Notes under the pieces: model-generated | Database searches by the model: none | The model's input: the letters and a program-made list of their open reading frames with translations, nothing else | Told to the model about the DNA's origin: nothing | In this document: positions 36,556-45,881 of the stretch, piece after piece | Numbering within the stretch: the first letter of the stretch is position 1 | Layout of the letters: each line of letters opens with the position of its first letter | Translations under genes and position numbers: made by a program | Origin: Afipia sp. | Lineage (GTDB): Bacteria > Pseudomonadota > Alphaproteobacteria > Rhizobiales > Xanthobacteraceae | Length of the DNA: 64,000 nucleotides | Assembly: GCA_017308575.1 (NCBI GenBank) | Contig: JAFKEQ010000001.1 | Coordinates: forward strand, 248,001-312,000 | Direction: 5' to 3'

Positions 36556-38082
36556 ATGAACACCTCCGCGAACGCCAATCTGTTTTCTCGCCTGTTCGAC
36601 GATCTGACCGAGACGAACCGGCTGGCCATCGAGAAAGCCGACGGCACGCGGATCAGCTATGGCGACCTGATCGCGCAATCCGGCCGTGTCGCGAATGTGC
36701 TGGTGGCGCGCGGCGTGAAGCCCGGCGACCGTGTTGCGGCGCAAACGGAAAAATCCGTCGAGGCGCTGGTGCTGTATCTCGCCACGGTGCGCGCGGGCGC
36801 GGTGTTTCTGCCGCTCAACACCGCCTACACCCTCAACGAACTCGATTACTTCATCGGCGATGCGGAGCCGTCGCTGGTGGTGTGCGATCCGTCGAAGGCC
36901 GACGGCATCGCTAAGCTGGCCGACAAGGTCGGCGCGAAGGTCGAGACACTGGATTCGGACGGCAAGGGCTCGCTGACCGAGGCCGCCGCGAAGGCGAGCG
37001 CTGATTTCGTCACCGTGCCGCGCGCGGGCGACGATCTCGCCGCCATTCTCTACACATCGGGCACCACCGGCCGCTCCAAGGGCGCGATGCTGACCCATGA
37101 CAATCTCGCGTCGAACTCGCTGAGCCTTGTGGAGTACTGGCGCTTCAGCAAGGACGACGTGCTGATCCACGCGCTGCCGATCTATCACACCCACGGCCTG
37201 TTCGTGGCGAGCAACGTCACGCTGTTCTCGCGCGCGGCGATGATCTTCCTGCCCAAGCTCGATCCCGAACTGATCATCAAGCTGATGGCGCGCGCTACCG
37301 TGCTGATGGGCGTGCCGACATTCTATACGCGCCTGCTGCAGTCGCCGAACCTGTCGAAAGAGTCGACCAGGCATATGCGCCTGTTCATTTCGGGCTCCGC
37401 GCCGCTACTCGCCGAGACCCATCGCGAATGGTCGGCGCGCACCGGGCACGCGGTCCTCGAGCGCTACGGCATGACCGAAACCAACATGAACACGTCGAAC
37501 CCCTATGACGGCGACCGCGTGCCGGGCGCTGTGGGCTTCCCGCTGCCGGGCGTTGAGGTGCGCGTCACCGATCCGGAAGCCGGCAAGGAATTGGCGCGCG
37601 ACGAGATCGGCATGATCGAGGTCAAAGGCCCGAACGTGTTCAAGGGCTACTGGCGAATGCCGGAGAAGACCGCGTCCGAATTCCGCAAGGACGGCTTCTT
37701 CATCACCGGCGATCTCGGCAAGATCGATCCGCGCGGCTATGTGCACATCATCGGCCGCGGCAAGGACCTCGTGATTTCCGGCGGCTTCAACGTCTATCCG
37801 AAGGAAGTCGAGAACGAGATCGACGCGATTCCGGGCGTGGTGGAAAGCGCGGTGATCGGCGTGCCGCATGCCGATTTCGGCGAAGGCGTCACCGCCGTGG
37901 TGGTGAAGGACAAGAGCGCCGCGCTGGATGAGAGCGCCGTGCTGCATGCGCTCGACGGCCGGCTGGCGAAATTCAAGATGCCCAAGCGGGTGATGTTCGT
38001 GGATGATCTTCCCCGCAACACCATGGGCAAGGTGCAGAAGAACGTGCTGCGCGAGACGTATAAGGGGCTGTACGCGAAGTAG
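36556..38082 (+). CDS. matB: malonyl-CoA synthetase, acyl-CoA synthetase family
   Basis: A 508-residue ANL-family ligase. AMP-binding P-loop YTSGTTGRSKGAMLTH, HALPIYHTHGLFVA, the acyl-specific SGSAPLLAETH, ERYGMTETNMNTSNPY, GYWRMPEKT, the hinge GRGKDLVISGGFNVYPKEVE and the catalytic lysine in NTMGKVQKNVL. ERYGMTET-NMNTSNPY and the length are characteristic of MatB from rhizobia and Rhodopseudomonas, which makes malonyl-CoA from malonate (and tolerates methylmalonate). No malonate transporter or decarboxylase (matAC) lies next to it, so its setting is different from the classic mat operon. Confidence 0.9.
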   Translation: MNTSANANLFSRLFDDLTETNRLAIEKADGTRISYGDLIAQSGRVANVLVARGVKPGDRVAAQTEKSVEALVLYLATVRAGAVFLPLNTAYTLNELDYFIGDAEPSLVVCDPSKADGIAKLADKVGAKVETLDSDGKGSLTEAAAKASADFVTVPRAGDDLAAILYTSGTTGRSKGAMLTHDNLASNSLSLVEYWRFSKDDVLIHALPIYHTHGLFVASNVTLFSRAAMIFLPKLDPELIIKLMARATVLMGVPTFYTRLLQSPNLSKESTRHMRLFISGSAPLLAETHREWSARTGHAVLERYGMTETNMNTSNPYDGDRVPGAVGFPLPGVEVRVTDPEAGKELARDEIGMIEVKGPNVFKGYWRMPEKTASEFRKDGFFITGDLGKIDPRGYVHIIGRGKDLVISGGFNVYPKEVENEIDAIPGVVESAVIGVPHADFGEGVTAVVVKDKSAALDESAVLHALDGRLAKFKMPKRVMFVDDLPRNTMGKVQKNVLRETYKGLYAK

Positions 38083-38087
38083 CTCAG

Positions 38088-38223
38088 TGGTCGTCCCGGC
38101 GCAGGCCGGGACCCAAGGAAGCGTGACGCCTTCAACCGCTCATTCCCGCGCAAGCGGGAATCCAGTTCGCTTTCTTCGATCTTTTCTTTGGCTCTGGGTC
38201 CCCGCTTCCGCGGGGACGAGCGG
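38088..38223. repeat. dispersed intergenic repeat, CGTCCCGGCGAAGGCCGGGACCC plus CCCCGCTTCCGCGGGG composite
   Basis: Has GTCGTCCCGGCGCAGGCCGGGACCC, then TTCCCGCGCAAGCGGGAATCC, then GGTCCCCGCTTCCGCGGGGACGAGCGG: three GC-rich hairpins. Immediately followed by the repeat at 38253; the 286-bp gap holds no gene. Confidence 0.78.
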
Positions 38224-38252
38224 AGAGAGTGCAGACCTCGCAATCTGACGCC

Positions 38253-38357
38253 GTCATTGCGAGGAGCCATTAGCGCCTTCGACGCGCTAATGGCGACGAA
38301 GCAATCCAGCTTTCTTCTGTTTAAAAAGATGGATTGCTTCGCTTCGCTCGCAATGAC
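38253..38357. repeat. dispersed intergenic repeat, GTCATTGCGAGGAGC family
   Basis: GTCATTGCGAGGAGCCATTA to CTCGCAATGAC, with GACGCGCTAATGGCGACGAAGCAATCC inside. This copy lies 30 bp after the previous repeat family, giving two elements in tandem. Confidence 0.82.
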
Positions 38358-38368
38358 GGGAAGGTCCC

Positions 38369-39229
38369 TCAATACCCCGTCACAAGACTCACGACGAAGC
38401 GCGACGACACCACCAGCAGATAAATCCCGAACGCGATTTCGAGTTTGCGCTTGGTGAGCAGATGCGCGACGCGCACGCCGAGCGGCGCGATCAGAAGACT
38501 CGTCGGCATCACCAGCAGCGCGCCGATGATCGAGATGTAGCCGATGGCGAACGGCAGTTGCAGCGCGGCGACTTCGGGAAAGCGCGCGGCGGCGGGCCAG
38601 CCCGCATAGATGTAGCCGAGCGCGCCGGGAATCGAGATCAGCACCGCAAGCCCCGCCGAGGTGCCGATCGCCTGATGGATCGGGCGGCCGTAGAAGGTCA
38701 TCAAAAGATTCGAGAACAGTCCGCCGCCGATGCCCATCAGCGTCGAGAGCAGGCCGATGAAAAAGCCGTAGGCGCGCATGAAAAAGCCCTGCGGCATCTC
38801 ATCGCCCAGCCGCCAGTTCTCCTTGCCGAGCAGCAGCCGCGCCGCCGCCGACCACGCGACACCGACGAACACATATTTGAACAGCTTCTCCGGCGCGTAG
38901 CGCGCAATCACGCTGCCGACAATGACGCCGATCAGCACGGGGAGCGCCCACTTCTTCAGGATCTCCATGTCCACGCTGCCGCGCTTGTGGTGGGCCTGCC
39001 ATGAGCGGATGGAGGTCGGAATGATGATGGCGAGCGACGTTCCGATGCACAGCGGCATCCGCGCATCCAGCGGCACGCCTGCGAGGCGAAAACATTCGTA
39101 CAAAACCGGGACCAGCACCGCGCCGCCGCCGATGCCGAAAATGCCGGCGAGGAACCCGGCCAGCGCGCCGGTCAGCACCAATAATGCGGCGAGTTCAACC
39201 AGTTCGGAGACATTCAGCCCGGCGATCAT
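38369..39229 (-). CDS. TauE/SafE-family anion exporter (DUF81)
   Basis: A 286-residue inner-membrane protein with about eight hydrophobic helices; LAGFLAGIFGIGGGAVLVPVL and FIGLLSTLMGIGGGLFSNLLM are the duplicated glycine-rich signatures (written as IFGIGGGAVLVPVL and LMGIGGGLFSNLL). Members export sulfite, sulfoacetate or other organosulfonates or small anions. The substrate here is unknown. It is divergent from sdhC across a 276-bp AT-richer region with several dyads. Confidence 0.9.
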   Translation of the reverse strand: MIAGLNVSELVELAALLVLTGALAGFLAGIFGIGGGAVLVPVLYECFRLAGVPLDARMPLCIGTSLAIIIPTSIRSWQAHHKRGSVDMEILKKWALPVLIGVIVGSVIARYAPEKLFKYVFVGVAWSAAARLLLGKENWRLGDEMPQGFFMRAYGFFIGLLSTLMGIGGGLFSNLLMTFYGRPIHQAIGTSAGLAVLISIPGALGYIYAGWPAAARFPEVAALQLPFAIGYISIIGALLVMPTSLLIAPLGVRVAHLLTKRKLEIAFGIYLLVVSSRFVVSLVTGY

Positions 39230-39319
39230 CCGCAGTGTCCCTTGTTCTGTTGTATTTTATGACCCGTCCGTGACATCCGCTGAATCCCGCTTCAGAAGTG
39301 CGGCGGGAAGCCTCGCGTC

Positions 39320-39362
39320 TGGCATACAAAAAACCAGTATACCACAGTATTGTCATAGACAA
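39320..39362. promoter_or_regulatory. pair of inverted repeats in the tauE-sdhC intergenic region
   Basis: TGGCATAC (39320-39327) and GTATACCA (39337-39344) form a near-perfect 8-bp inverted repeat with a 9-bp centre, resembling GntR/FadR-group sites. Just after it, TTGTC-ATA-GACAA (39350-39362) is a second, perfect dyad. Both lie in the divergent region upstream of sdhC (+) and the exporter (-). Which gene they control is not shown. Confidence 0.45.
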
Positions 39363-39505
39363 TGAAAGCAATGACCGAGTATTCAATTCTTGTTCAGTTC
39401 TGCGTTGCGCTCGTTCCCTCTACTCCGTAAATAGAAGCCCTCTAATAAACGATCCCGCATAAAAATCCGGCAACGTTCGTTGCCCGCCAACAGTTAAAGT
39501 CGCCC

Positions 39506-39901
39506 ATGGCCCCAAGGATCGACCGTCCTCTTTCACCCTTCATGACCTACCGCTGGACGCTGACGATGGCGATGTCCATCATTCATCGCGCCACCGGCGT
39601 CGCCCTCTATGGCGGCACGCTGCTGATGGCGTGGTGGCTGATCGCCACCGCATCCGGCCCCGGCGCCTACGCCAATATCCAGGGCTTCACATCGAGCTGG
39701 ATCGGCCGCGTTGTCGTGTTCGGCTACACGTGGGCGCTGCTGCACCACATGCTCGGCGGCCTGCGCCATCTGGTGTGGGACCTCGGCTACGGCTTCGGCC
39801 CCAACGAGCGCGAATGGCTGACCCGCGCCGCGCTGATCGGCTCCATCACCCTGACGATCATCGTGTGGATCGTCGCCTACGCCGTCGGAGGCGGACGATG
39901 A
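39506..39901 (+). CDS. sdhC: succinate dehydrogenase cytochrome b556 subunit
   Basis: A 131-residue membrane subunit with three helices (about 28-50, 62-84 and 107-128). SIIHRATG carries the quinone-site Ser/Arg region, and the heme-ligand His lies in LLHHMLGGLRHLVWD. With SdhD it anchors SdhAB and passes electrons to ubiquinone. It heads sdhCDAB; sdhD overlaps its stop by ATGA. Confidence 0.96.
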   Translation: MAPRIDRPLSPFMTYRWTLTMAMSIIHRATGVALYGGTLLMAWWLIATASGPGAYANIQGFTSSWIGRVVVFGYTWALLHHMLGGLRHLVWDLGYGFGPNEREWLTRAALIGSITLTIIVWIVAYAVGGGR

Positions 39902-40290
39902 GCACCAAGACCTCCATTCGCACGCCGCTGAACCGGGTTCGCGGCCTCGGCTCGGCCCATCACGGCACCTCGGATTTCTTCCGCCAGCGCCTCACCGCCA
40001 TCGCGATGGCGCTGCTGTTCATTCCGGTGATCGTGATCATCATGTCGCTGCTCGGCCGCAACCAGGCCGGCGCCGCCGCGATCCTCGGCTCGCCGCTGGT
40101 CGCGATCGTCATGATCCTCTTCATCATCGCCAGCGTCTGGCACATGAAGATCGGCATGCAGGTGGTGCTGGAAGACTACGTCACCGACGAGAAGACCAAA
40201 CTCGCCGCGATCATCGCCAACAATTTCTTTTCGGCCGCGGTCGGTCTCGCATCGATCTACGCCATTATCAAACTGTCGTCGGGAGTTTAA
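39898..40290 (+). CDS. sdhD: succinate dehydrogenase hydrophobic membrane anchor
   Basis: A 130-residue anchor with three helices (about 37-55, 65-85 and 105-127). GSAHHGTSDFFRQRLTAI is the conserved quinone-site entry and VWHMKIGMQVVLEDYV has the second heme-ligand His and the Asp-Tyr pair. The ATG overlaps the sdhC stop, and sdhA follows 3 bp later, so the genes are tightly coupled. Confidence 0.95.
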   Translation: MSTKTSIRTPLNRVRGLGSAHHGTSDFFRQRLTAIAMALLFIPVIVIIMSLLGRNQAGAAAILGSPLVAIVMILFIIASVWHMKIGMQVVLEDYVTDEKTKLAAIIANNFFSAAVGLASIYAIIKLSSGV

Positions 40291-40293
40291 TCG

Positions 40294-42117
40294 ATGGCGC
40301 CGAACGGCACTGCTGCGCCGGCCGCGAACGGCCAGGCTTATCCTATCGAAGACCATACCTTTGACGTGATCGTGGTCGGCGCCGGCGGCGCGGGCCTGCG
40401 CGCCGTGGTCGGCTGCTCGGAAGCCGGTCTTCGCACCGCCTGCATCACCAAGGTGTTCCCGACCCGCTCGCACACCGTCGCGGCGCAGGGCGGCATCTCC
40501 GCCTCGCTCGGCAACATGCATCCCGACGACTGGCGCTGGCACATGTACGACACCGTGAAGGGGTCGGACTGGCTCGGCGATCAGGACTCGATCGAATACA
40601 TGGTGCGGCACGCGCCGCAGGCCGTTTACGAGCTTGAGCACTGGGGCGTTCCGTTCTCGCGCACCGAAGACGGCAAGATCTATCAGCGTCCGTTCGGCGG
40701 CATGACCATGGACTACGGCAAGGGCCAGGCCCAGCGCACCTGCGCCGCGTCCGACCGCACCGGCCACGCCATGCTGCACACCATGTACGGCCAGGCGCTG
40801 CGTCACTCGGCCGAATTCTTCATCGAATACTTCGCCATCGACCTGATCATGGACGATCAGGGCGTCTGCCGCGGCGTGATCGCGCTCAAGCTCGACGACG
40901 GCACCCTGCACCGCTTCCGCGGCCAGACGACCATTCTGGCCACAGGCGGCTACGGCCGCGCCTACCAGTCCTGCACCTCGGCGCACACCTGCACCGGCGA
41001 CGGCGGCGGCATGGCGCTGCGCGCGGGAATCGCGATGCAGGACATGGAGTTCGTTCAATTCCATCCGACCGGCATCTTCCCGGCGGGCTGCCTCATCACC
41101 GAGGGCGCGCGCGGCGAAGGCGGTTATCTGTCGAACGCCGAAGGCGAGCGCTTCATGGAGCGCTATGCGCCATCCGCCAAGGATCTCGCCTCGCGCGACG
41201 TGGTCTCGCGCGCGATGACCATCGAAATCCGCGAAGGCCGCGGCGTCGGCAAGAACAAGGATCACATCTTCCTGCACCTCGATCATCTCGATCCGAAGGT
41301 GCTGCACGAACGCCTGCCGGGCATCTCGGAATCCGCGAAGATCTTCGCGGGCGTCGACGTCACCCGCGCGCCTATCCCGGTGCTGCCGACCGTGCACTAC
41401 AACATGGGCGGCATCCCGACCAACTATCACGGCGAAGTCGTCACCAAGAAGAACGGCGACGACAACGCGGTGGTGCCGGGCCTGATGGCCGTGGGCGAAG
41501 CCGCCTGCGTCTCGGTCCATGGCGCCAATCGCCTCGGCTCCAACTCGCTGATCGACCTCGTGGTGTTCGGCCGCGCCGCGGCGCTGCGCTGCGCCGAGAA
41601 GCTGACGCCGAATGCGCGCCAGCCCGAGCTTCCGGCCGCCGGCTCCGACATGGCGCTCGGCCGCCTCGATCGCTTCCGCCATGCCTCCGGCGGCACGCCG
41701 ACCGCGAAGCTGCGCGACAACATGCAGCGCGTGATGCAGAACAACTGCGCGGTGTTCCGCACCGGCGACGTGCTGCATGAAGGCCAGGACCTGATCCACA
41801 AGGTTCATGGCGGCATCGGCGACATCGGCGTGTCCGACCGTTCGCTGGTGTGGAATTCCGATCTGGTCGAGACCCTCGAATACGACAACCTGATCGTTCA
41901 GGCCGTTGTGACGATGGACTCCGCCGCCAACCGCACCGAAAGCCGCGGCGCGCATGCCCGCGAGGACTTCGCGGACCGCGACGACAAGAACTGGATGAAG
42001 CACACGCTGTCGTGGATCGACGACAAGGGCAACACCACGATCGATTACCGCCCGGTCCACGACTACACGATGACCAACGACGTTCAGTACATCGTGCCCA
42101 AAGCACGCGTGTATTGA
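40294..42117 (+). CDS. sdhA: succinate dehydrogenase flavoprotein subunit
   Basis: A 607-residue FAD subunit oxidising succinate to fumarate. The Rossmann dinucleotide motif is [11 protein letters not shown], the FAD-linked His is in [10 protein letters not shown], and [16 protein letters not shown] and [13 protein letters not shown] form the active site. The ATG at 40294 follows GGGAG. A dispersed repeat (42126-42230) separates it from sdhB within the operon. Confidence 0.98.
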   Translation: MAPNGTAAPAANGQAYPIEDHTFDVIVVGAGGAGLRAVVGCSEAGLRTACITKVFPTRSHTVAAQGGISASLGNMHPDDWRWHMYDTVKGSDWLGDQDSIEYMVRHAPQAVYELEHWGVPFSRTEDGKIYQRPFGGMTMDYGKGQAQRTCAASDRTGHAMLHTMYGQALRHSAEFFIEYFAIDLIMDDQGVCRGVIALKLDDGTLHRFRGQTTILATGGYGRAYQSCTSAHTCTGDGGGMALRAGIAMQDMEFVQFHPTGIFPAGCLITEGARGEGGYLSNAEGERFMERYAPSAKDLASRDVVSRAMTIEIREGRGVGKNKDHIFLHLDHLDPKVLHERLPGISESAKIFAGVDVTRAPIPVLPTVHYNMGGIPTNYHGEVVTKKNGDDNAVVPGLMAVGEAACVSVHGANRLGSNSLIDLVVFGRAAALRCAEKLTPNARQPELPAAGSDMALGRLDRFRHASGGTPTAKLRDNMQRVMQNNCAVFRTGDVLHEGQDLIHKVHGGIGDIGVSDRSLVWNSDLVETLEYDNLIVQAVVTMDSAANRTESRGAHAREDFADRDDKNWMKHTLSWIDDKGNTTIDYRPVHDYTMTNDVQYIVPKARVY

Positions 42118-42125
42118 TGAGACTT

Positions 42126-42230
42126 TCCCCGGACGCGGTGCGGCACGCAGTGCCGCTCCGCTGATCCGGGGCCGTAACGGTCCCGGTTCTGCGACGCAAT
42201 GCTGCGCATTGCATCGCGCCCGGGACAAGA
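42126..42230. repeat. intergenic repeat inside the sdh operon (CCGGACGCGGTGC...GATCCGGGG family)
   Basis: Begins CCCCGGACGCGGTGCGGCAC, with GCTGATCCGGGGCCGTAACGG and ends near CGCGCCCGGGAC. The same family occurs at 52841-52966. It sits between sdhA and sdhB on the sense transcript. Confidence 0.75.
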
Positions 42231-42257
42231 ATGCAGGGAAACCGCAGGAAGACCCCA

Positions 42258-43040
42258 ATGGTTCAGTTCACACTGCCGAAGAATTCCACGATCTCGGGCG
42301 GCAAGGAATGGCCGAAGCCCGAAGGCGCGACCGAGACGCGCGAATTCAAGGTCTATCGCTGGAATCCGGACGACGGCAAGAACCCGACCATCGACACGTA
42401 TCACGTGAACACCCACGACTGCGGGCCGATGATCCTGGACGCTCTCATCTGGATAAAGAACACCGTCGATCCGACGCTAACTTTCCGCCGCTCCTGCCGC
42501 GAAGGCGTCTGCGGCTCCTGCGCCATGAACATCGACGGCCAGAACACGCTGGCCTGCACCCGCGCCATGGACGAAGTCGAAGCCGGCCCGATCAAGGTCA
42601 ATCCGCTGCCGCATCAGCCGGTGGTGAAGGACCTCGTGCCCGATCTCACCAACTTCTATGCGCAATACGCTTCGATCGAGCCGTGGCTGCACACCACCAC
42701 CGCGACCCCGCAGAAGGAATGGCGTCAGTCGCCGGAAGACCGCGCCAAGCTCGACGGCCTTTACGAGTGCATCCTCTGCGCCTGCTGCTCGACCTCATGC
42801 CCGAGCTACTGGTGGAATTCGGACCGCTTCCTTGGCCCCGCTGCATTGCTCGCGGCCGACCGCTGGGTGAAGGACTCGCGCGACGAAGCCACCGGCGAAC
42901 GCCTCGACAATCTGGAAGACCCGTTCCGGCTCTATCGCTGCCACACCATCATGAACTGCGCCAAGGCATGTCCGAAGGGCCTCAACCCCTCGGAAGCCAT
43001 CGCCGACCTCAAGCTCAAGATGGTCGAACGGCAGGTGTAA
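42258..43040 (+). CDS. sdhB: succinate dehydrogenase iron-sulfur subunit
   Basis: A 260-residue electron-transfer subunit. The 2Fe-2S ligands are in [12 protein letters not shown]...C (last Cys in NTLAC), the 4Fe-4S motif in [12 protein letters not shown] and the 3Fe-4S motif in [20 protein letters not shown] at 42258. It ends the sdhCDAB operon. The dispersed repeat upstream adds a stem-loop-rich 140 bp to the mRNA. Confidence 0.98.
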   Translation: MVQFTLPKNSTISGGKEWPKPEGATETREFKVYRWNPDDGKNPTIDTYHVNTHDCGPMILDALIWIKNTVDPTLTFRRSCREGVCGSCAMNIDGQNTLACTRAMDEVEAGPIKVNPLPHQPVVKDLVPDLTNFYAQYASIEPWLHTTTATPQKEWRQSPEDRAKLDGLYECILCACCSTSCPSYWWNSDRFLGPAALLAADRWVKDSRDEATGERLDNLEDPFRLYRCHTIMNCAKACPKGLNPSEAIADLKLKMVERQV

Positions 43041-43050
43041 AAAAAGTCTG

Positions 43051-43200
43051 GTCGTCCCGGCGAAGGCCGGGACCCACACTCCCTGTCGATCCATCCAAAC
43101 CACGAGGTCCGAGCGTCTTTCGGAAAGCCGGTGATTATGGGTCCCGGCCGGAGCCTGTCATCGGACGGCGCTTTGCGCCGATCCGTTGGCCGGGACGACG
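43051..43200. repeat. intergenic repeat, GTCGTCCCGGCGAAGGCCGGGACCC family
   Basis: Opens GTCGTCCCGGCGAAGGCCGGGACCC and closes CGGCCGGGACGAC: a long inverted element with internal GC-rich hairpins. It is related to 38088-38223. Confidence 0.75.
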
Positions 43201-43274
43201 CGTTGAAGTCAACGCCCGGCATCAAGTTGACACAGGTCAACGCGCCTTTCCCGCGATGGCCTCAGGATCGGGAC

Positions 43275-43604
43275 ATGCCGATTCCCGCACTTCTCAGCCT
43301 CACGCTGTTTCTCTTCGCCATGACCGCCTCCACGACGACGGCGCTGGCCGCATCGCCTGCGGAAATTCGCGGACGCGCTTTCGCGCGAACCAACTGCGCG
43401 CGCTGTCATTCCATCGACCGCCATACGCCGAGCCCACTCGCCATCGCGCCGCCGTTCCGCACCCTGCACACGAAGTATCCGATCGAGACGCTGGCGGAAG
43501 CGCTCGCGGAGGGCATCGACAGCGGCCATCCCACCATGCCGATGTTCACGCTGGAGCCCGACCAGATCAACGATCTCCTGTCGTTTCTGAAAAGCCTGCA
43601 ATAG
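43275..43604 (+). CDS. small exported c-type cytochrome
   Basis: A 109-residue protein: signal peptide about 1-25 (ending ALAASP), a single heme-c site CARCH near residue 42-46 (CxxCH) and a distal Met ligand in MPMF at residues 88-91. This is a class I monoheme cytochrome c of minimal size. It could carry electrons in the periplasm, for example to or from an oxidase. AGGATCGGG precedes the ATG. Next to the sdh operon but separated by a repeat; probably a separate unit. Confidence 0.88.
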   Translation: MPIPALLSLTLFLFAMTASTTTALAASPAEIRGRAFARTNCARCHSIDRHTPSPLAIAPPFRTLHTKYPIETLAEALAEGIDSGHPTMPMFTLEPDQINDLLSFLKSLQ

Positions 43605-43706
43605 GCTCAACACGCGCCTGTCGCGGGCATCCGCATGACCGGCCGCGACGCGAAATAGCGGTTGCCGGACTGTTGCGTTGAAGCCGATCCCGCGCGATGA
43701 ATCCGC

Positions 43707-44960
43707 ATGGACCTGAACGCACGGCTCGACATCATGAACTGGCTCGCCGGCGCCGGACTGTCCGGCGTCGCGGAAACGGAACTCGTGCGCGAGTTCTGCG
43801 AACGCACCCGCGCGGCCGGACTTGAACTCTCGCGCGGCCTCGTTTTCATCGACACGCTTCATCCGGTTTTCGAGGGCCAGGGCTTCCGCTGGAGCGACAT
43901 CGAATCGAACGAAAGCGACGCCTTCGAATACAGATCGACCAGCGAAGGCGAGGCCGCGGAGAACTGGCAGCGCTCGCCGTTCTACACGATGCTGCAGACC
44001 GGCGAGAACGAAATGCGCATCAGCCACACCGATGAGCATTACAACATGACGGCAAAGCTGATCGGAGACGGCCACCGGCATTTCGCAACTTTCATCCACC
44101 GTTTCGGCGACACCGGCATCATCGGCGAAATGGACTGCGTCTATTCGCTGTGGGGCATGCGGCGCGACCACGGCTTCGACGAAACCGCCATGGGCGCGAT
44201 GCGCGATCTCGTGCCGCTGCTCGGGCTTGCGGTGAAATCCGCCGCCCATGCGCGGATCGCGCGCACGGTCGGCCATGTCTATCTCGGCCGCGATGCCGCC
44301 GACCGCGTGCTGAGCGGGCGCATGTCGCGCGGCGTCGCCGACCGCATCAATGCGGTGCTGTGGTTTTCCGACCTGCGTGGCTCGACCGCCATCGGGGAAT
44401 CGATCGATCCCGGCGAATTCATTCCGTTCCTCAACGACTATGCGGGCGCGGCCATCGGCGCGATCCATGACGAAGGCGGCGACGTTCTCAAGCTGATCGG
44501 CGACGGCGTGCTCGCCATTTTCAGGGAGGACGACCTGACGGCCGCGCGGCGCGCGGCGCTGCGCGCGGAGAACCGGCTTCGTATGTCCATCGAAACGCTC
44601 AACCAGCGGCGCTCCGCCGAGAACAGGGTGACCACGACCGCCTATGTGGCTCTGCATGTCGGCGAGGTGTTCTACGGCAATATCGGCAGCGACGAGCGGC
44701 TCGACTTCACCGTGGTCGGACCCGCGGTCAATGAGGTCAGCCGCATCGCCTCGATGTGCCGCACGGTCGAGCGCGAGTTTCTGGTGTCGTCGGCGTTTCT
44801 CGACGGCCTCGGCAGTTCGGAAAAACGGCATTTCGTCTCCACCGGCCGCTATGCGCTGCGCGGCATCGGGCGGGCGCAGGATCTGTACACACTCGATCCC
44901 GCCATCCGCGCGGAGGGCCATGCCGCCTCGCCGTTCGAGCCGTATCTGCAGAATCGCTGA
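43707..44960 (+). CDS. class III adenylate/guanylate cyclase
   Basis: A 417-residue cytoplasmic protein. An N-terminal sensor region (about 1-200) without membrane helices, with WLAGAGLSGVAETELVREFCERTRAAGLELSRG (starting motif LAGAGLSGVAETELVRE), resembles regions found in many cyclases of this group. The catalytic domain (about 205-385) has WFSDLRGSTAIGES with metal Asp, LKLIGDGVLAIF, VGEVFYGNIGSDERLDFTVVGPAVNEVSRI (short motifs GEVFYGNIGS and FTVVGPAVN). It probably makes cAMP; the substrate-choosing residues were not checked rigorously. The signal it senses is unknown. FkbM gene 31 bp later may share its mRNA. Confidence 0.9.
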   Translation: MDLNARLDIMNWLAGAGLSGVAETELVREFCERTRAAGLELSRGLVFIDTLHPVFEGQGFRWSDIESNESDAFEYRSTSEGEAAENWQRSPFYTMLQTGENEMRISHTDEHYNMTAKLIGDGHRHFATFIHRFGDTGIIGEMDCVYSLWGMRRDHGFDETAMGAMRDLVPLLGLAVKSAAHARIARTVGHVYLGRDAADRVLSGRMSRGVADRINAVLWFSDLRGSTAIGESIDPGEFIPFLNDYAGAAIGAIHDEGGDVLKLIGDGVLAIFREDDLTAARRAALRAENRLRMSIETLNQRRSAENRVTTTAYVALHVGEVFYGNIGSDERLDFTVVGPAVNEVSRIASMCRTVEREFLVSSAFLDGLGSSEKRHFVSTGRYALRGIGRAQDLYTLDPAIRAEGHAASPFEPYLQNR

Positions 44961-44991
44961 AACATTGCCGGCGCCGCGCAACGACAGGCCC

Positions 44992-45771
44992 ATGAACATG
45001 ACCTCCGGCGACGATCAAAAGCCCTTCGGCCGTTACGCCCCGAACGCCCTGCAACGCGCGGTGATCGCCGCCGCGCACAGCTCCAGCCTCAAGCACGGCG
45101 CGTTCCGGCCGTGGCTGTCGCACCTTGTTCGCCTGTTCGGCGCGGGGCCGATCGACGTGAGCTATCAGGGCGCGTCGTTCCGCCTGCACGATCTCGCCAG
45201 CGGCGCCGAGCGCGGCGTGCTGTTCAATCCGGACTACAACCTGCCCGAACTCGATTTCCTGCGCGAATACCTGCCGCGGGGCGGCGTGTTCGTCGATGCC
45301 GGCGCCAATGTCGGCACCTATGCCGTACCGCTCGCGAAACATGTCGGCGCAAACGGTCGCGTCATCGCCATCGAACCCTTGCCGAGCGCGGGCGCGCGCC
45401 TCGCGTTCAACGCATCGGCGTCGAATCTGACCAATCTCACCTTGGTGAAAGGCGCAGCGGGCGAAACCGACGGCACGCTGGAAATCAAAACCCGTAGCGG
45501 CGTAGAAGGACCGTCGTATCGGCTGCTCACGATCCTGAACGGCATCGGCATCGATCATATCGATGCGATGAAAATCGGCGTCGGAGGTTTTGAAGACCGC
45601 GTGCTGGTGCCGTTCTTCCACGACGCGCCGCAAGTATTGTGGCCGAAAGCCGTCGCTATCGAACATCTGAAACGGACTGTCTGGCAGAACGATTGCATCG
45701 CCGACATGACCGCACGCGGCTACGCGATTGCAGGCAGGACGCGCAGCAACACGCTGCTGGTGCGCCGCTGA
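44992..45771 (+). CDS. FkbM-family SAM-dependent methyltransferase
   Basis: A 259-residue class I methyltransferase. The SAM motif I is FVDAGANVGTYAVPLAK near residues 100-116, followed by VIAIEPLPSAG and, later, IGIDHIDAMKIGVGGFE (the D/G-x-x-x-x-M-K-I-D-like motif of FkbM proteins, here KIGVGGFE). FkbM enzymes O-methylate sugars or secondary metabolites. Substrate unknown. ATG at 44992 or 44998. Starts 31 bp after the cyclase. Confidence 0.86.
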   Translation: MNMTSGDDQKPFGRYAPNALQRAVIAAAHSSSLKHGAFRPWLSHLVRLFGAGPIDVSYQGASFRLHDLASGAERGVLFNPDYNLPELDFLREYLPRGGVFVDAGANVGTYAVPLAKHVGANGRVIAIEPLPSAGARLAFNASASNLTNLTLVKGAAGETDGTLEIKTRSGVEGPSYRLLTILNGIGIDHIDAMKIGVGGFEDRVLVPFFHDAPQVLWPKAVAIEHLKRTVWQNDCIADMTARGYAIAGRTRSNTLLVRR

Positions 45772-45881
45772 ATTGTACCACTCCCGAAGATGGATTGTCT
45801 CACTTGCGAAAAACCTTTGCCGCTTAGACAATCCCCGAACGTCTCTTTGACAAGACGGATTTCAAACTTCGAGGAAAACAG

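Noticed and set aside
35725..37374. 549-codon minus-strand frame
   Set aside because: The SDR starts at 36480; upstream is antisense to matB.
39877..42258. 793-codon minus-strand frame opposite sdhD-sdhA
   Set aside because: Shadow of the sdh genes; high-GC antisense frames are commonly open. No motif seen.
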